Source: Allobosea vaviloviae
GTDB taxonomy: Bacteria; Pseudomonadota; Alphaproteobacteria; Rhizobiales; Beijerinckiaceae
DNA: 64,000 nt
Assembly: GCF_001298265.1 (NCBI RefSeq)
Contig: NZ_LGSZ01000040.1
Coordinates: 186,001-250,000, forward strand
Direction of reading: 5' to 3'
Program-made: the position numbers and the translations under genes
In this document: positions 36,674-45,648 of the stretch, in pieces
How the letters are laid out: every line of letters begins with the position of its first letter
Numbering within the stretch: the stretch's first letter is position 1
The notes under the pieces: model-generated
Database searches by the model: none
Seen by the model: only the letters and a program-made list of their open reading frames with translations
What the model was told of the DNA's origin: nothing

Positions 36674-37906
36674 ATGACGCTTGCGACGAACGACACCGGC
36701 ATCCCTGCGGCTGCGACCAAGGCGGCGACGGATCGGCCAGCCGCCCATCTCGGGCTGGTGCTCTTCGCGCTGGCGATGGGCGGCTTCGCGATCGGCACCA
36801 CCGAATTCGCGGTGATGAGCCTGGTGCCCTATTTCTCCGCCGGTCTCGGCATCGACGAGCCGACCGCTGGCCATGTCATCAGCGCCTATGCGCTCGGTGT
36901 CGTCGTCGGCGCGCCGGTCATCGCCGTGTTGGCGGCGAGGGTCGCCCGGCGCACGCTGCTGATCGGGTTGATGGCGGTGTTCGGCATCGCCAACCTGCTG
37001 AGCGCGCTGGCTCCGAGCTATGGCTGGATGCTGGTGTTTCGTTTCCTCAGCGGCCTGCCGCACGGCGCCTATTTCGGCGTGGCCGCGCTCGTGGCCGCCT
37101 CGCTCTCGCCGCCGAACCGGCGCGCGCAAGCCGTCGCTCGCGTCATGCTCGGCCTCACCGTCGCGACCATCATCGGTGTGCCCTTCGCCAACTGGATGGG
37201 TCAGGCGCTCGGCTGGCGTTGGGGCTTCGGCGTCGTCGCCCTGCTGGCGCTCCTGACCATGGCGCTGGTCTACGCCTTCGCGCCGCGCGACAGGGTCCAG
37301 CCGGGAGCGAGCCCGTTTCGCGAACTGGGCGCGCTCAAGCGGCGGCAGGTCTGGCTGACGCTGGCGATCGGCGCGATCGGCTTCGGCGGCATGTTCGCGG
37401 TCTACACCTATCTCGCCTCGACGCTGATGGAGGTGACGCGGGTGGCGCCCGGGCTCGTGCCGGTCGTGCTCTGCGTCTTCGGCCTCGGATTGACCGCGGG
37501 GACGCTGGTCGGGGCCTGGCTGGCCGACCGGGCGCTGATGCCGGCGATCGGCGGAATGCTGCTCTGGACTGCGGCCGCTCTGGCGCTGTTCCCGTTCGCG
37601 GCCGGCAATATTGGGACGATCTCGCTGGTCGTCTTCTTGATCGGGACCAGCGGCGGACTGGGCGCCATGCTGCAGACCCGGCTGATGGATGTCGCCGACG
37701 ACGCGCAGACGCTGGCGGCGGCGCTCAACCACAGCGCCTTCAACACGGCCAATGCGCTCGGCCCCTGGCTCGGCGGCATGGCGATCGCGGCGGGTTATGG
37801 CTGGACCTCCACGGGCTGGGTCGGCTCGGCGCTGGCGCTTGCCGGTTTCGCAATCTGGGCCGTCGCGGTGCTGGACGACCGGCGCCGGGCGACGCAGACG
37901 CGCTGA
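36674..37906 (+). CDS. MFS transporter (AraJ/DHA1-like exporter)
   Basis: A 410-residue major-facilitator protein with 12 predicted membrane segments and a DHA1-type N terminus (GGFAIGTTEFAVMSLVPYF). The loop 2-3 motif A region reads ARVARRTLL, and the segment 5 antiporter motif appears near LGLTVATIIGVPF. Related to AraJ and drug or sugar efflux pumps. Substrate unknown. Confidence 0.85.
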   Translation: MTLATNDTGIPAAATKAATDRPAAHLGLVLFALAMGGFAIGTTEFAVMSLVPYFSAGLGIDEPTAGHVISAYALGVVVGAPVIAVLAARVARRTLLIGLMAVFGIANLLSALAPSYGWMLVFRFLSGLPHGAYFGVAALVAASLSPPNRRAQAVARVMLGLTVATIIGVPFANWMGQALGWRWGFGVVALLALLTMALVYAFAPRDRVQPGASPFRELGALKRRQVWLTLAIGAIGFGGMFAVYTYLASTLMEVTRVAPGLVPVVLCVFGLGLTAGTLVGAWLADRALMPAIGGMLLWTAAALALFPFAAGNIGTISLVVFLIGTSGGLGAMLQTRLMDVADDAQTLAAALNHSAFNTANALGPWLGGMAIAAGYGWTSTGWVGSALALAGFAIWAVAVLDDRRRATQTR

Positions 37907-37921
37907 GCGGATCGGGCTCCG

Positions 37922-37949
37922 GGCGCGCTGCCGCATAAATCAGCGCGCC
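37922..37949. terminator. Possible weak terminator after the MFS gene
   Basis: A 9-base-pair stem (GGCGCGCTG 37922-37930 with CAGCGCGCC 37941-37949) with a 10-base loop. No T run follows, so it may be only a structured spacer. Confidence 0.35.
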
Positions 37950-38068
37950 GGCCCATAAAAGCTGCGGGCCCCCACTTGCGGTCGGGGTGCGCTGTCGCCC
38001 AATCTGTAGGCAGAAGCCGGGTAAGGGAACTCGAAACGCCCATCCGGCCAAACCCTGTGGGAGGTCCT

Positions 38069-38848
38069 ATGAAAGGTTTCGTGAAGTTCGTCGCCGCCGC
38101 CATGCTGACAGCTGTCAGCGCGACCGGCGCCCTGGCCCAGGCCAAGGAGTGGAAGGAAGTCCGGATCGGTACCGAAGGCGCCTATCCGCCCTTCAACAAC
38201 CTCAATGCCAAGAAGGAACTCGAAGGCTTCGAGATCGACTACGGCAACATGCTCTGCGAGAAGATGAAGGTGAAATGCTCCTGGGTCGTCCAGGACTGGG
38301 ACGGCATCATCCCGGCGCTGCTCGCCAGCAAATACGACATCATCATCGCCGGCATGAACGCCACCGACGAGCGTAAGAAGCGCGTCGATTTCACCTCGGT
38401 CTACACCAAGACGCCAATCTGGATCATCGGGCCGAAGACCACGACCTCGACCGACGTCTCACCGGCTGCGCTCAAGGGCAAGGCCATCGGCGTGCAGGGC
38501 TCGACAGTGCACTCCAACTTCGTCGAGAAGGTCTACAAGGACTCGACCGCGCGCCCCTATCCGACCCAGGAAGAGGCCAACCTCGACCTGCTGAGCGGCC
38601 GTCTCGACTACATCATCGCCGACTCGCTGTCGCTTGAGGATTTCCTCAACGGCAAGGGCAAGGATTGCTGCAAGAAGATCGGCGAGATCACCCGCGATCC
38701 GGCGATCCATGGTCCCGGCGTCGGAGGCGCCGTCCGCAAGGACGACGTTGCGCTCAAGGCGATGTTCGACAAGGCGATTGCGGAGTCAATCGCCGACGGC
38801 TCGCACAAGAAGATCGCCGACAAGTACTTCAAGATCCCGATCCTCTGA
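38069..38848 (+). CDS. Polar amino acid ABC transporter substrate-binding protein (ArgT/HisJ-like)
   Basis: A 259-residue periplasmic binding protein with a Sec signal ending ALAQ (near residue 23). Family motifs are IGTEGAYPPFN, EGFEIDYGNMLCEKM, DWDGIIPALLASKYDIIIAGM and TDERKKRVDFT, as in lysine/arginine/ornithine and histidine binders. GGGAGG precedes ATG 38069; the longer frame upstream is not conserved. It heads a three-gene operon with two permeases. Confidence 0.88.
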   Translation: MKGFVKFVAAAMLTAVSATGALAQAKEWKEVRIGTEGAYPPFNNLNAKKELEGFEIDYGNMLCEKMKVKCSWVVQDWDGIIPALLASKYDIIIAGMNATDERKKRVDFTSVYTKTPIWIIGPKTTTSTDVSPAALKGKAIGVQGSTVHSNFVEKVYKDSTARPYPTQEEANLDLLSGRLDYIIADSLSLEDFLNGKGKDCCKKIGEITRDPAIHGPGVGGAVRKDDVALKAMFDKAIAESIADGSHKKIADKYFKIPIL

Positions 38849-38865
38849 TCGGATCGCTCGCTATG

Positions 38866-38892
38866 ACCGGCGCGGCTCCTCCGCGCCGGTTT
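38866..38892 (+). terminator. Intercistronic hairpin after the amino acid binding-protein gene
   Basis: A perfect 10-base-pair stem (38866-38875 with 38881-38890) with a 5-base loop, followed by TTGGTTT. Like the hairpin at 10640, it lies between the binding protein and the membrane parts and probably lowers downstream expression. Confidence 0.75.
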
Positions 38893-38920
38893 GGTTTCCA
38901 GCCCCGGCTCCGACTGCTTC

Positions 38921-39649
38921 ATGTTCGATAAGTTCGCCCTGCTCGGTTTCGGCGAAGGCGGCTGGGGGCTCGCACTGCTTCAGGGCACGGGCGTCACGCT
39001 GTCGATCGCGCTCGCGACCTTGCCTTTCGGCCTGGCGCTGGGTCTCGTCGTCGCGCTCTGGAAGCGCTCGCGCAACGTGGGCCTGCGCGCGATCTCGACC
39101 GCCTACACGACGGTGTTTCGCGGTGTGCCGGAACTGCTGACGCTCTACATCATCTATTTCGGTGTCCAGGTGGTGTTCCAGGAGTTCTGGCGTTGGCTTG
39201 GCCTGCCTGGCACCTTCTCGATGCCGCCCTTCGTCGCCGGCATGATTGCGCTCGGCGTGGTTCTCTCGGCGTTTTCGAGCGAGGTCTGGGTCGGCGCGCT
39301 GAATTCCATTCCCCAGGGCCAGCGTGAGGCGGCCGCGGCGCTGGGCCTGTCGCGGGCGCAGGCCTTCCGGCTCATCGTGTTTCCTCAGCTTATCCGCGTC
39401 GCGCTGCCCGGCCTCGGCAACAACTGGATGGTGCTGCTGAAGGAGACCTCGTTGGTCTCGGTCATCACCTTGCCCGACATCATGTTCATCACCACCCGTG
39501 CCAATGTCGCGACAAAGGAGCCGTTCCTGTTCTTCGGCGCGGCGATCATGATCTATCTCGTGATCTCGCTGATCTCGGCCTGGGGCATGGGCAGGATGGA
39601 GCTGCGCGCCAATCGCGGCATCGCCGCCTTTCAGGGCGCGACGCGATGA
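38921..39649 (+). CDS. Polar amino acid ABC transporter permease (HisQ-like)
   Basis: A 242-residue permease with about five membrane segments. The EAA loop reads GQREAAAALGLSRAQAFRLI near residue 142. ATG 38921 was preferred to an upstream alternative start codon. Its end overlaps the second permease by 4 bases. It belongs with ArgT/HisJ-type binding proteins. Confidence 0.87.
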   Translation: MFDKFALLGFGEGGWGLALLQGTGVTLSIALATLPFGLALGLVVALWKRSRNVGLRAISTAYTTVFRGVPELLTLYIIYFGVQVVFQEFWRWLGLPGTFSMPPFVAGMIALGVVLSAFSSEVWVGALNSIPQGQREAAAALGLSRAQAFRLIVFPQLIRVALPGLGNNWMVLLKETSLVSVITLPDIMFITTRANVATKEPFLFFGAAIMIYLVISLISAWGMGRMELRANRGIAAFQGATR

Positions 39650-40362
39650 ACTGGTGCGAATATCCCGGCTGGCTCGTCGGCAGCGAGGTCTTCCAGAACT
39701 ATGGCTGCCGCATGGCCGGCGGTCTCTGGATCACGTTGGAACTCGTCGCGATCTCGGTTGTTCTCGGCTTCGCGCTGGCGGTCGGCCTGGCGGTGGCGCG
39801 GCTGTACGGGCCGGGTTGGGCGCAAGCTGCGATCAAGGGCTACACCACCTTCTTTCGTGGCACGCCACTGCTCTGCCAGCTGTTCCTGGTCTATTACGGC
39901 TTGGGCCAGTTTCGCCTGTTCTGGACCGATATCGGCCTGTGGTGGTTTTTCCGCGAGCCGTTCTACTGCGCGCTCCTGACCTTCGTAATCAACACGGCGG
40001 CCTATCAGGCCGAGATCCTGCGCGGCGCCATCCAGTCGATTCCGCGCGGCCAGTTCGAGGGGGCTCTGTCGCTGGGCCTGCACCGCTGGTCGACGCTGCG
40101 CCACGTCGTCATGCCCCAGGCGATGATTCTGGCGCTGCGCCCGCTCGGCAACGAACTGATCGTCATGATCAAGTCCAGTGCCGTCGTCTCGCTGGTGACG
40201 ATCTACGACCTGATGGGCGCGACCAAGCTCGCCTTCTCGCGCTCCTTCGACCTGACGATCTATCTCTACGCGGCGCTGATCTACCTGATCCTGGTCGAGG
40301 TGGTCAGGCGGGTCTGGGACGCGCTGGAATTGCGCCTGACCCGGCATATGGCGCTGCGCTGA
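39646..40362 (+). CDS. Polar amino acid ABC transporter permease (HisM-like)
   Basis: A 238-residue second permease (FFRGTPLLCQLFLVYYG near residue 65; EAA loop GQFEGALSLGLHRWSTLRHV near 140). It starts on the ATGA overlap with HisQ. No ATP-binding gene (HisP) follows, since the next gene is map on the other strand, so the ATPase must come from another locus. Confidence 0.87.
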   Translation: MNWCEYPGWLVGSEVFQNYGCRMAGGLWITLELVAISVVLGFALAVGLAVARLYGPGWAQAAIKGYTTFFRGTPLLCQLFLVYYGLGQFRLFWTDIGLWWFFREPFYCALLTFVINTAAYQAEILRGAIQSIPRGQFEGALSLGLHRWSTLRHVVMPQAMILALRPLGNELIVMIKSSAVVSLVTIYDLMGATKLAFSRSFDLTIYLYAALIYLILVEVVRRVWDALELRLTRHMALR

Positions 40363-40385
40363 GGACCCTTGGTGCGCTGTCGCGA

Positions 40386-41135
40386 TCAGGCCGGCAGCGT
40401 CAGCACCATCGCGCCATTGGCCGTGGCGACGAGGGTGTGTTCGTATTGCACAGTCGGCGCGCGCGGCTCGCCATAGAGGGTCCAAGCATCATCGCCGTTC
40501 TCCGCCCAATTCGCGCCCAGCGAGAGGAATGGCTCGATGGTGAAGACCTGGCCCTTCTGCATCACCCGGCGCTCGGACCGGTCCGGCCAGGTCGCGAGCT
40601 CTGTCGGCTCCTCATGGAGCGAACGCCCCACGCCGTGGCTCGCGAGATTGCGCACCAGCGTATAGCCGTTCTTCTCGGCGAAGCGGCCGATCGCCTGCCC
40701 GATCCCGGCCAGCGGCTTGCCGGCACCGACCTGCCCGATCCCGACCCAGAGTGCGCGGCGCCCATCGCGGCAGAGTCGCTCCGTCCGGCGGGCGACTGGC
40801 GGCACGGCGAAGGAGGCGCCGGTGTCCGAATAGAAGCCGGCCTTCTCCGCGGAGACGTCGATGTTGATGAGGTCGCCGGCCTCGATTCGCCGCGCCCCGG
40901 GGATGCCATGGGCGATCTCGTCATTGACGCTGATGCATGTCGCGCCCGGGAAGTCGTAGTCCAGCTCCGGCGCCGAGCGCGCCCCGGCCCGGTCGAGCAG
41001 GCTGCGGCCGATCTGGTCCAGCTCGGCGGTGGTCATGCCAGGCTCGATCGCCTTGCCCATGGCGGCGAGCGTCTGCGCGACGATGCGGCCGATGTCCTGC
41101 AGGCATTTGAGGTCGTCGTCATTGGAGATCGTCAT
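40386..41135 (-). CDS. map: Methionine aminopeptidase, type I
   Basis: A 249-residue metalloprotease that removes the initiator methionine. Metal ligands are in INIDVSAEK and FYSDTGASF (two Asp), HGVGRSLHEEP (His), FTIEPFL (Glu) and VQYEHTLVA (Glu); the substrate-side His is in NDEIAHGIPG. Sequence and length are typical of type I. It is not next to rpsB or adk here, so it may be an extra copy. Confidence 0.9.
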   Translation of the reverse strand: MTISNDDDLKCLQDIGRIVAQTLAAMGKAIEPGMTTAELDQIGRSLLDRAGARSAPELDYDFPGATCISVNDEIAHGIPGARRIEAGDLINIDVSAEKAGFYSDTGASFAVPPVARRTERLCRDGRRALWVGIGQVGAGKPLAGIGQAIGRFAEKNGYTLVRNLASHGVGRSLHEEPTELATWPDRSERRVMQKGQVFTIEPFLSLGANWAENGDDAWTLYGEPRAPTVQYEHTLVATANGAMVLTLPA

Positions 41136-41283
41136 GGCCGGGTGCCTAGCCGCTTCCCGGGCGCCTCACAACCGACACGGCGTCATCGCGCATATGCGGC
41201 CGCACAGCAGTGCGCCTTTGCAGAGGGGCGGACGCAGGCTAAAGCGCTTGGTGAAATCAAAAAACAGTCAAGCGGAGCGTACC

Positions 41284-42150
41284 ATGGCTAAAGTCGCCTT
41301 CATCGGTCTCGGCGTCATGGGATACCCCATGGCCGGCCACCTCAAGGCCAAGGGCCACGAGGTCACGGTCTACAACCGCAACCCGACGAAGGCACAGGCC
41401 TGGGTCTCGCAGCATGCCGGCATCTCGGCAGCGACCCCGGCCGACGCGGCCCGGGGGCAGGAGATCGTCTTCGCCTGCGTCGGCAATGACGACGATCTGC
41501 GCTCGGTGACGCTGGGCGAGCAGGGCGCCTTCGCCGGGATGGAGACGGGCGCGCTCTTCGTCGACCACACCACGGCCTCGGCCAATGTCGCGCGTGAACT
41601 GAACGCTGCGGCGAAGACCGGCGGTTTCGGCTTCATCGACGCGCCGGTCTCCGGCGGCCAGGCCGGCGCCGAGAACGGCGTGCTGACGGTGATGTGCGGC
41701 GGCGACCAGGAGCCTTACGCCCGGGCCGAGCCGGTGATCGCGGCTTACGCCCGCATGTGCAAGCTGATGGGCCCGGCCGGTTCCGGCCAGCTCACCAAGA
41801 TGGTCAACCAGATCTGCATCGCCGGTCTCGTCCAGGCGCTGTCGGAGGGCGTGCATTTCGCCAAGCGCGCCGGGCTCGACGTCGAGGCCATGCTGGAGGT
41901 GATCTCGAAGGGTGCCGCCGGTTCCTGGCAGATGGAGAACCGTGGGAAGACGATGAACGCCGGCAAGTTCGACTTCGGCTTCGCTGTCGACTGGATGCGC
42001 AAGGATCTCGGCATCGTGCTGGAGGAGGCGCGCGGCAACGGCGCCCAGCTCCCAGTCACTGCGCTGGTCGATCAGTTCTACGCCGAGGTCCAGAAGATGG
42101 GCGGCAGGCGCTGGGATACGTCCAGCCTGCTCGCAAGGCTCGAGGACTGA
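41284..42150 (+). CDS. Beta-hydroxyacid dehydrogenase (3-hydroxyisobutyrate / tartronate semialdehyde reductase family)
   Basis: A 288-residue NAD(P)-dependent oxidoreductase. It has the Rossmann FIGLGVMGYPMAGHL at the N terminus, the substrate loop DAPVSGGQAGAENG near residue 120, catalytic Lys in GSGQLTKMVNQ near 170, and a C-terminal KDLGIVLEEA. Family members act on 3-hydroxyisobutyrate, tartronate semialdehyde, succinic semialdehyde or related acids; the sequence alone does not decide. Confidence 0.85.
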   Translation: MAKVAFIGLGVMGYPMAGHLKAKGHEVTVYNRNPTKAQAWVSQHAGISAATPADAARGQEIVFACVGNDDDLRSVTLGEQGAFAGMETGALFVDHTTASANVARELNAAAKTGGFGFIDAPVSGGQAGAENGVLTVMCGGDQEPYARAEPVIAAYARMCKLMGPAGSGQLTKMVNQICIAGLVQALSEGVHFAKRAGLDVEAMLEVISKGAAGSWQMENRGKTMNAGKFDFGFAVDWMRKDLGIVLEEARGNGAQLPVTALVDQFYAEVQKMGGRRWDTSSLLARLED

Positions 42151-42186
42151 GCGAAAACGCGGGAGCGTCGATGGCTGGAGAGATCG

Positions 42187-43377
42187 TCAGCGCTCGGGCG
42201 CGATGCCCCGCCGGCCGAAATGGATCGCCACCAGCCCGGCTGTGGTCAATAGCCATATCAGCACGATCAGCGATGGTGGCCAGAGCGTCACCAGCCAGCT
42301 GATCAGGACGGTCATCAGCGCGCTGAGGCCGAGCTGGATCGCGCCCATCAATCCGGCCGCAGAGCCGGCGAGCTCGGGTCGTGCCGAGAGCGCCTCTGCC
42401 GTCGAGCCGGGAATCGTCATGCCGTTGCCGATGGCGTTGAGGGCGAGCGGCAGGAACAGCATCAGCGGCGACCAGTCCTCCCTCAGCGCCAGCGGCACCG
42501 CGATCGTGATCGCGATGGTGGAGATGACCAGGCCGAGATGGACCATGCGCGGCGCGCCCAGGCGGACCACTAGCCTTGCCATCGCGAAGTTGCCGAGCAT
42601 GTAGCCGAGCGCGTTCAGGATGAAATAGGAGCCGTAGACGTCGCTGCCACGCCCCATGGTTTCGACGACGATATAGGGCGCCGCCGCGATGAAGGCGAAG
42701 AAGGCCGACGAGCTCGTCGAGACGGCGATCACGTTGAGGACGAAGACGCGATTCGTCGCGAGTTCCGGAAACGCGCGGAAGACGCCCAGCAGCGGCGTGC
42801 GCAGGCCCGTGTTGGGGGCGGTTTCCGGCAGCCTCGCCGTCGTCAGCAGCAGGACGACCGCGCCGATGAGCGTCATGAACCACAAGACCATGCGCCAGCC
42901 GAACCGGGTCTCGATCTGCCCGCCGAGCCAGGGCGCGACCATGGGCGCGACGACCATGACCATAGTCACGGTCGCGATCTGGCTGGCGGCCTGGTCGCGG
43001 CTGGCCGTGTCGCGGATGATCGCGCGCGACAGCGCGAAGACCGAGCCCGAGCCCGCTCCCTGAAGCACGCGCGCCAGCAGCAGCCATTCGATCGATGGTG
43101 CGACGGCGCCGAGCAGGGAGCCGAAGACGAACAGCACGATCCCGGCATTGACGCAGGGGCGCCGGCCGAAGCGGTCGGAGAGCGGGCCGCTGACCAGTTG
43201 CGTCAGCGCCACCGCCACCAGGAACAGCGTCAGCGTCAGCTGGATCGTCGCGTAGCTCGCGCCGAAATGGCGTGACAGGTTGGGCGCGGCCGGCGCCATC
43301 ATATTGAGCGCCAGCGGCTGCAGCGCCGAGATCGCAACCAGGACGGCAAGGGTCGGTTTTGCGATCGGAGCGGTCAT
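42187..43377 (-). CDS. MFS drug exporter (Bcr/CflA family)
   Basis: A 396-residue 12-segment transporter with the Bcr/CflA N terminus (ALNMMAPAAPNLSRHFGAS), motif A GPLSDRFGRRP near residue 65 and motif C near QGAGSGSVFALSRAI. It starts at ATG 43377, overlapping the DMT stop as ATGA. Exports drugs or small metabolites; substrate unknown. Confidence 0.87.
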   Translation of the reverse strand: MTAPIAKPTLAVLVAISALQPLALNMMAPAAPNLSRHFGASYATIQLTLTLFLVAVALTQLVSGPLSDRFGRRPCVNAGIVLFVFGSLLGAVAPSIEWLLLARVLQGAGSGSVFALSRAIIRDTASRDQAASQIATVTMVMVVAPMVAPWLGGQIETRFGWRMVLWFMTLIGAVVLLLTTARLPETAPNTGLRTPLLGVFRAFPELATNRVFVLNVIAVSTSSSAFFAFIAAAPYIVVETMGRGSDVYGSYFILNALGYMLGNFAMARLVVRLGAPRMVHLGLVISTIAITIAVPLALREDWSPLMLFLPLALNAIGNGMTIPGSTAEALSARPELAGSAAGLMGAIQLGLSALMTVLISWLVTLWPPSLIVLIWLLTTAGLVAIHFGRRGIAPER

Positions 43378-44276
43378 GAAGGCGGGGGGCTCGCGATCTT
43401 CAGGTTGGATTGCGGCAGGACGCGCTGCCGGTGCATCGTGTAGAGCCCGCTCCAGACGATCAGCGCGATCCCGAGCCCGGCGACGGGATCTGGAACATGC
43501 CCCCAGACGACATAGCCCATCATGACGGCCAGGATGACGACGGAATAGCGATAGCCCGATACGACGCCGACATCGGTGTTGCGATAGGCGCTGATGATGC
43601 AGATGCTGCCAGCGGCCATCAATGCGGCAGCGCCGGCGACATAGACCGTCTCGCGCCGCCAGACCGGCTGCCAGATCTCGAACACGCCATAGCCGCAGGC
43701 GACCAGGCCGACGATGGCAGTCGTCATCAGCGCGATCACGGTCGAGGGAATCTCGTTCCCGATCTTGCGCGTCAGCAGGTCGCGGGCGGCGGCGAGGCAG
43801 GCGCTGACGAGCGCGACCAGTGCGGCGACGTTGAAGGAATCGGTCGCGGGCCTCAGCACGACGAGGACTCCGCAGAAGCCGACGAAGACCGCGAGCGTGC
43901 GGCGCCAGCCGACGCGCTCGATCCGCAGCACGACGGCCAGCACGACGATGATGATCGGCGAGGCCAGCAGGATCGCCGTGACATCCGCCAGCGGCATTTC
44001 CGCCAGTGCCCAGATGAAGGTCAGCGTGACGCCGGCATCGATCAGACCGCGCAGCAGCACGATCGGCCTCATCGCCAGCCGCAGCTTGGCCCCCTCTTTG
44101 AAGGCGAGCACGAGGCCGAGCGCGGTCAGCAACGCGAAGCCCGTCCGCAGCGTGATCGCCTGACCGGCCGGATAAACCTCGCGCGCCAGCTTCATCAGCG
44201 CGTCATTGCAGACGAAGAGCGCCATCGCAGCCAGCATGGCGAGGATGCCGCGGCGGTTTTCGTCTGGGCTGGCCAC
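43374..44276 (-). CDS. DMT-family (EamA) transporter
   Basis: A 300-residue inner-membrane protein with ten predicted helices in two EamA repeats (roughly residues 10-140 and 150-285). Typical repeat ends such as MPLADVTAILLASPIIIVVLA are visible. It lies 33 bases after the sarcosine-oxidase-like gene and overlaps the MFS gene, suggesting a three-gene unit with two exporters. Confidence 0.85.
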   Translation of the reverse strand: MASPDENRRGILAMLAAMALFVCNDALMKLAREVYPAGQAITLRTGFALLTALGLVLAFKEGAKLRLAMRPIVLLRGLIDAGVTLTFIWALAEMPLADVTAILLASPIIIVVLAVVLRIERVGWRRTLAVFVGFCGVLVVLRPATDSFNVAALVALVSACLAAARDLLTRKIGNEIPSTVIALMTTAIVGLVACGYGVFEIWQPVWRRETVYVAGAAALMAAGSICIISAYRNTDVGVVSGYRYSVVILAVMMGYVVWGHVPDPVAGLGIALIVWSGLYTMHRQRVLPQSNLKIASPPPS

Positions 44277-44309
44277 GGCGTTGTCTGGTCCCTCTTCGTC
44301 GATCTAGGC

Positions 44310-45449
44310 TCAGGCCGCGAAGCGATCGAGCGAGAAGGGCTTGAGATCGAACGCCGACTGGCCCGATGTCGAGAGATTGGCGAGAATCTCGCCGATGGCG
44401 CTGGCGAACTTGAAGCCGTGGCCGGAGCAGGCCGACGCGAAGACCGCCTGCGGCACGCCGGGCACGGCATCGATGATGAAGTCCTCATCGGGCGTCACGC
44501 TGTAGACGCAGCCCTTCAGCGTCAGCGGTTCGCCCGCCGCATCGGGCAGGTAGCGCGCGAGGCAATCGCGGATCAGCTCGACCTGCCGCGGGCTGGGTGT
44601 GCGGTCGTCCTCGCGCGGGTCCATCGGCTCACGGCCGAAATGCGGCCCGCCAAGCTTGAAGCCGGGATGTTCATAAAGCGGGAAGCCGTAGAAGGTGCCC
44701 TCATCGGCGCTCAGGATGAAGACCGGGAAAACATCGGGGCGGTAGAGTTCCGGCCGACGCGTCGTGAACCAGCCGATCGCCTGCCGCACCGTCGCGACGT
44801 TGTTGGCGAGCGCCGGCACCGCGTCCGCGATCCAGCCGCCCGAGGTGATCACCAGGCGACCGGCGGAATAAGTGCCGCGGTCGGTGCGAACGATGACACC
44901 GCCCTGCGCCGTCGGCGTCCAGTCGAGCATCGGCTCGTTGGTGCGGATCTCCGCGCCGCGCGACTGCGCCAGCCCGACATGCGCGTAAATCGCCTTTTCC
45001 GATGCGACGAAACCGCCATCCGGCTGCCACAGCCCGATATGGCCGGCCGGCAGCTGGAAACCCGGGAAGCGCCGCGCGAGCTCCCGGGCGTCGAGCTGCT
45101 CATGCACCAGCCCGTGGTCGATGCAGGATTGCAGCGAGGCCTCGACCGGCCCGCCTCCCGCCGGGGCCAGATCGAGCGAGCCGGTGACGTGCAGCAGCTT
45201 CATGCCCGCCTCGTCGCCCGTCTCCTGCCATAGCTGATGCGCACGCTGGACGATCGGGACGTAGTGCGAGCCCTCGAAATAGGCGATCCGGATGATCCGG
45301 GTCAGCCCGTGCGAGGAGCCCATCGCATGGCCGAGGTCGAAGCGTTCCAGGCCGAGGACCTTCAGCCCGCGCTTCGCCAGATGCCAGCAGGCGGCCGATC
45401 CCATGGCACCGACCCCGGCGACGATGACGTCGTAGCTGTTGCTCGTCAT
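44310..45449 (-). CDS. Monomeric sarcosine oxidase / N-methyl amino acid oxidase (MTOX family)
   Basis: A 379-residue FAD enzyme that oxidises N-methyl amino acids with release of formaldehyde and H2O2. The FAD Rossmann motif is AGVGAMGSAACWHLAKRG, and SACSGHGFKFA near residue 345 holds the cysteine that covalently binds FAD in MSOX. ATG 45449 gives the family N terminus (YDVIVAGVG). The substrate may be sarcosine, N-methyltryptophan or pipecolate. Two exporter genes follow on the same strand. Confidence 0.87.
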   Translation of the reverse strand: MTSNSYDVIVAGVGAMGSAACWHLAKRGLKVLGLERFDLGHAMGSSHGLTRIIRIAYFEGSHYVPIVQRAHQLWQETGDEAGMKLLHVTGSLDLAPAGGGPVEASLQSCIDHGLVHEQLDARELARRFPGFQLPAGHIGLWQPDGGFVASEKAIYAHVGLAQSRGAEIRTNEPMLDWTPTAQGGVIVRTDRGTYSAGRLVITSGGWIADAVPALANNVATVRQAIGWFTTRRPELYRPDVFPVFILSADEGTFYGFPLYEHPGFKLGGPHFGREPMDPREDDRTPSPRQVELIRDCLARYLPDAAGEPLTLKGCVYSVTPDEDFIIDAVPGVPQAVFASACSGHGFKFASAIGEILANLSTSGQSAFDLKPFSLDRFAA

Positions 45450-45648
45450 GGTGGTCTCGCTGGCAGTTGGGCAAGGCGGGCGGGCCGACAAGATTGGGCC
45501 TGAATCTGCCGGAGCAATACAGGGGCAACCTGCGCGGGTCCATGCCCAGCGTCGCCGGATGTGCCTGTTCGAGGCGCGCCGGTGAGCCTTTCTTAACAAT
45601 GTCCAACCATAACGGAAGCCTACGTAGAAAACTTAACCGGATGGGCTG

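Noticed and set aside
36482..37936. Long upstream extension of the spermidine-synthase-like gene to 709 codons
   Set aside because: The extension is antisense to the MFS gene and low-complexity; the conserved protein begins near GTG 36481.
43410..45233. 607-codon plus-strand frame over the DMT and sarcosine-oxidase-like genes
   Set aside because: Antisense to two genes with strong domain motifs; residue composition is Arg/Asp/His-rich shadow type.
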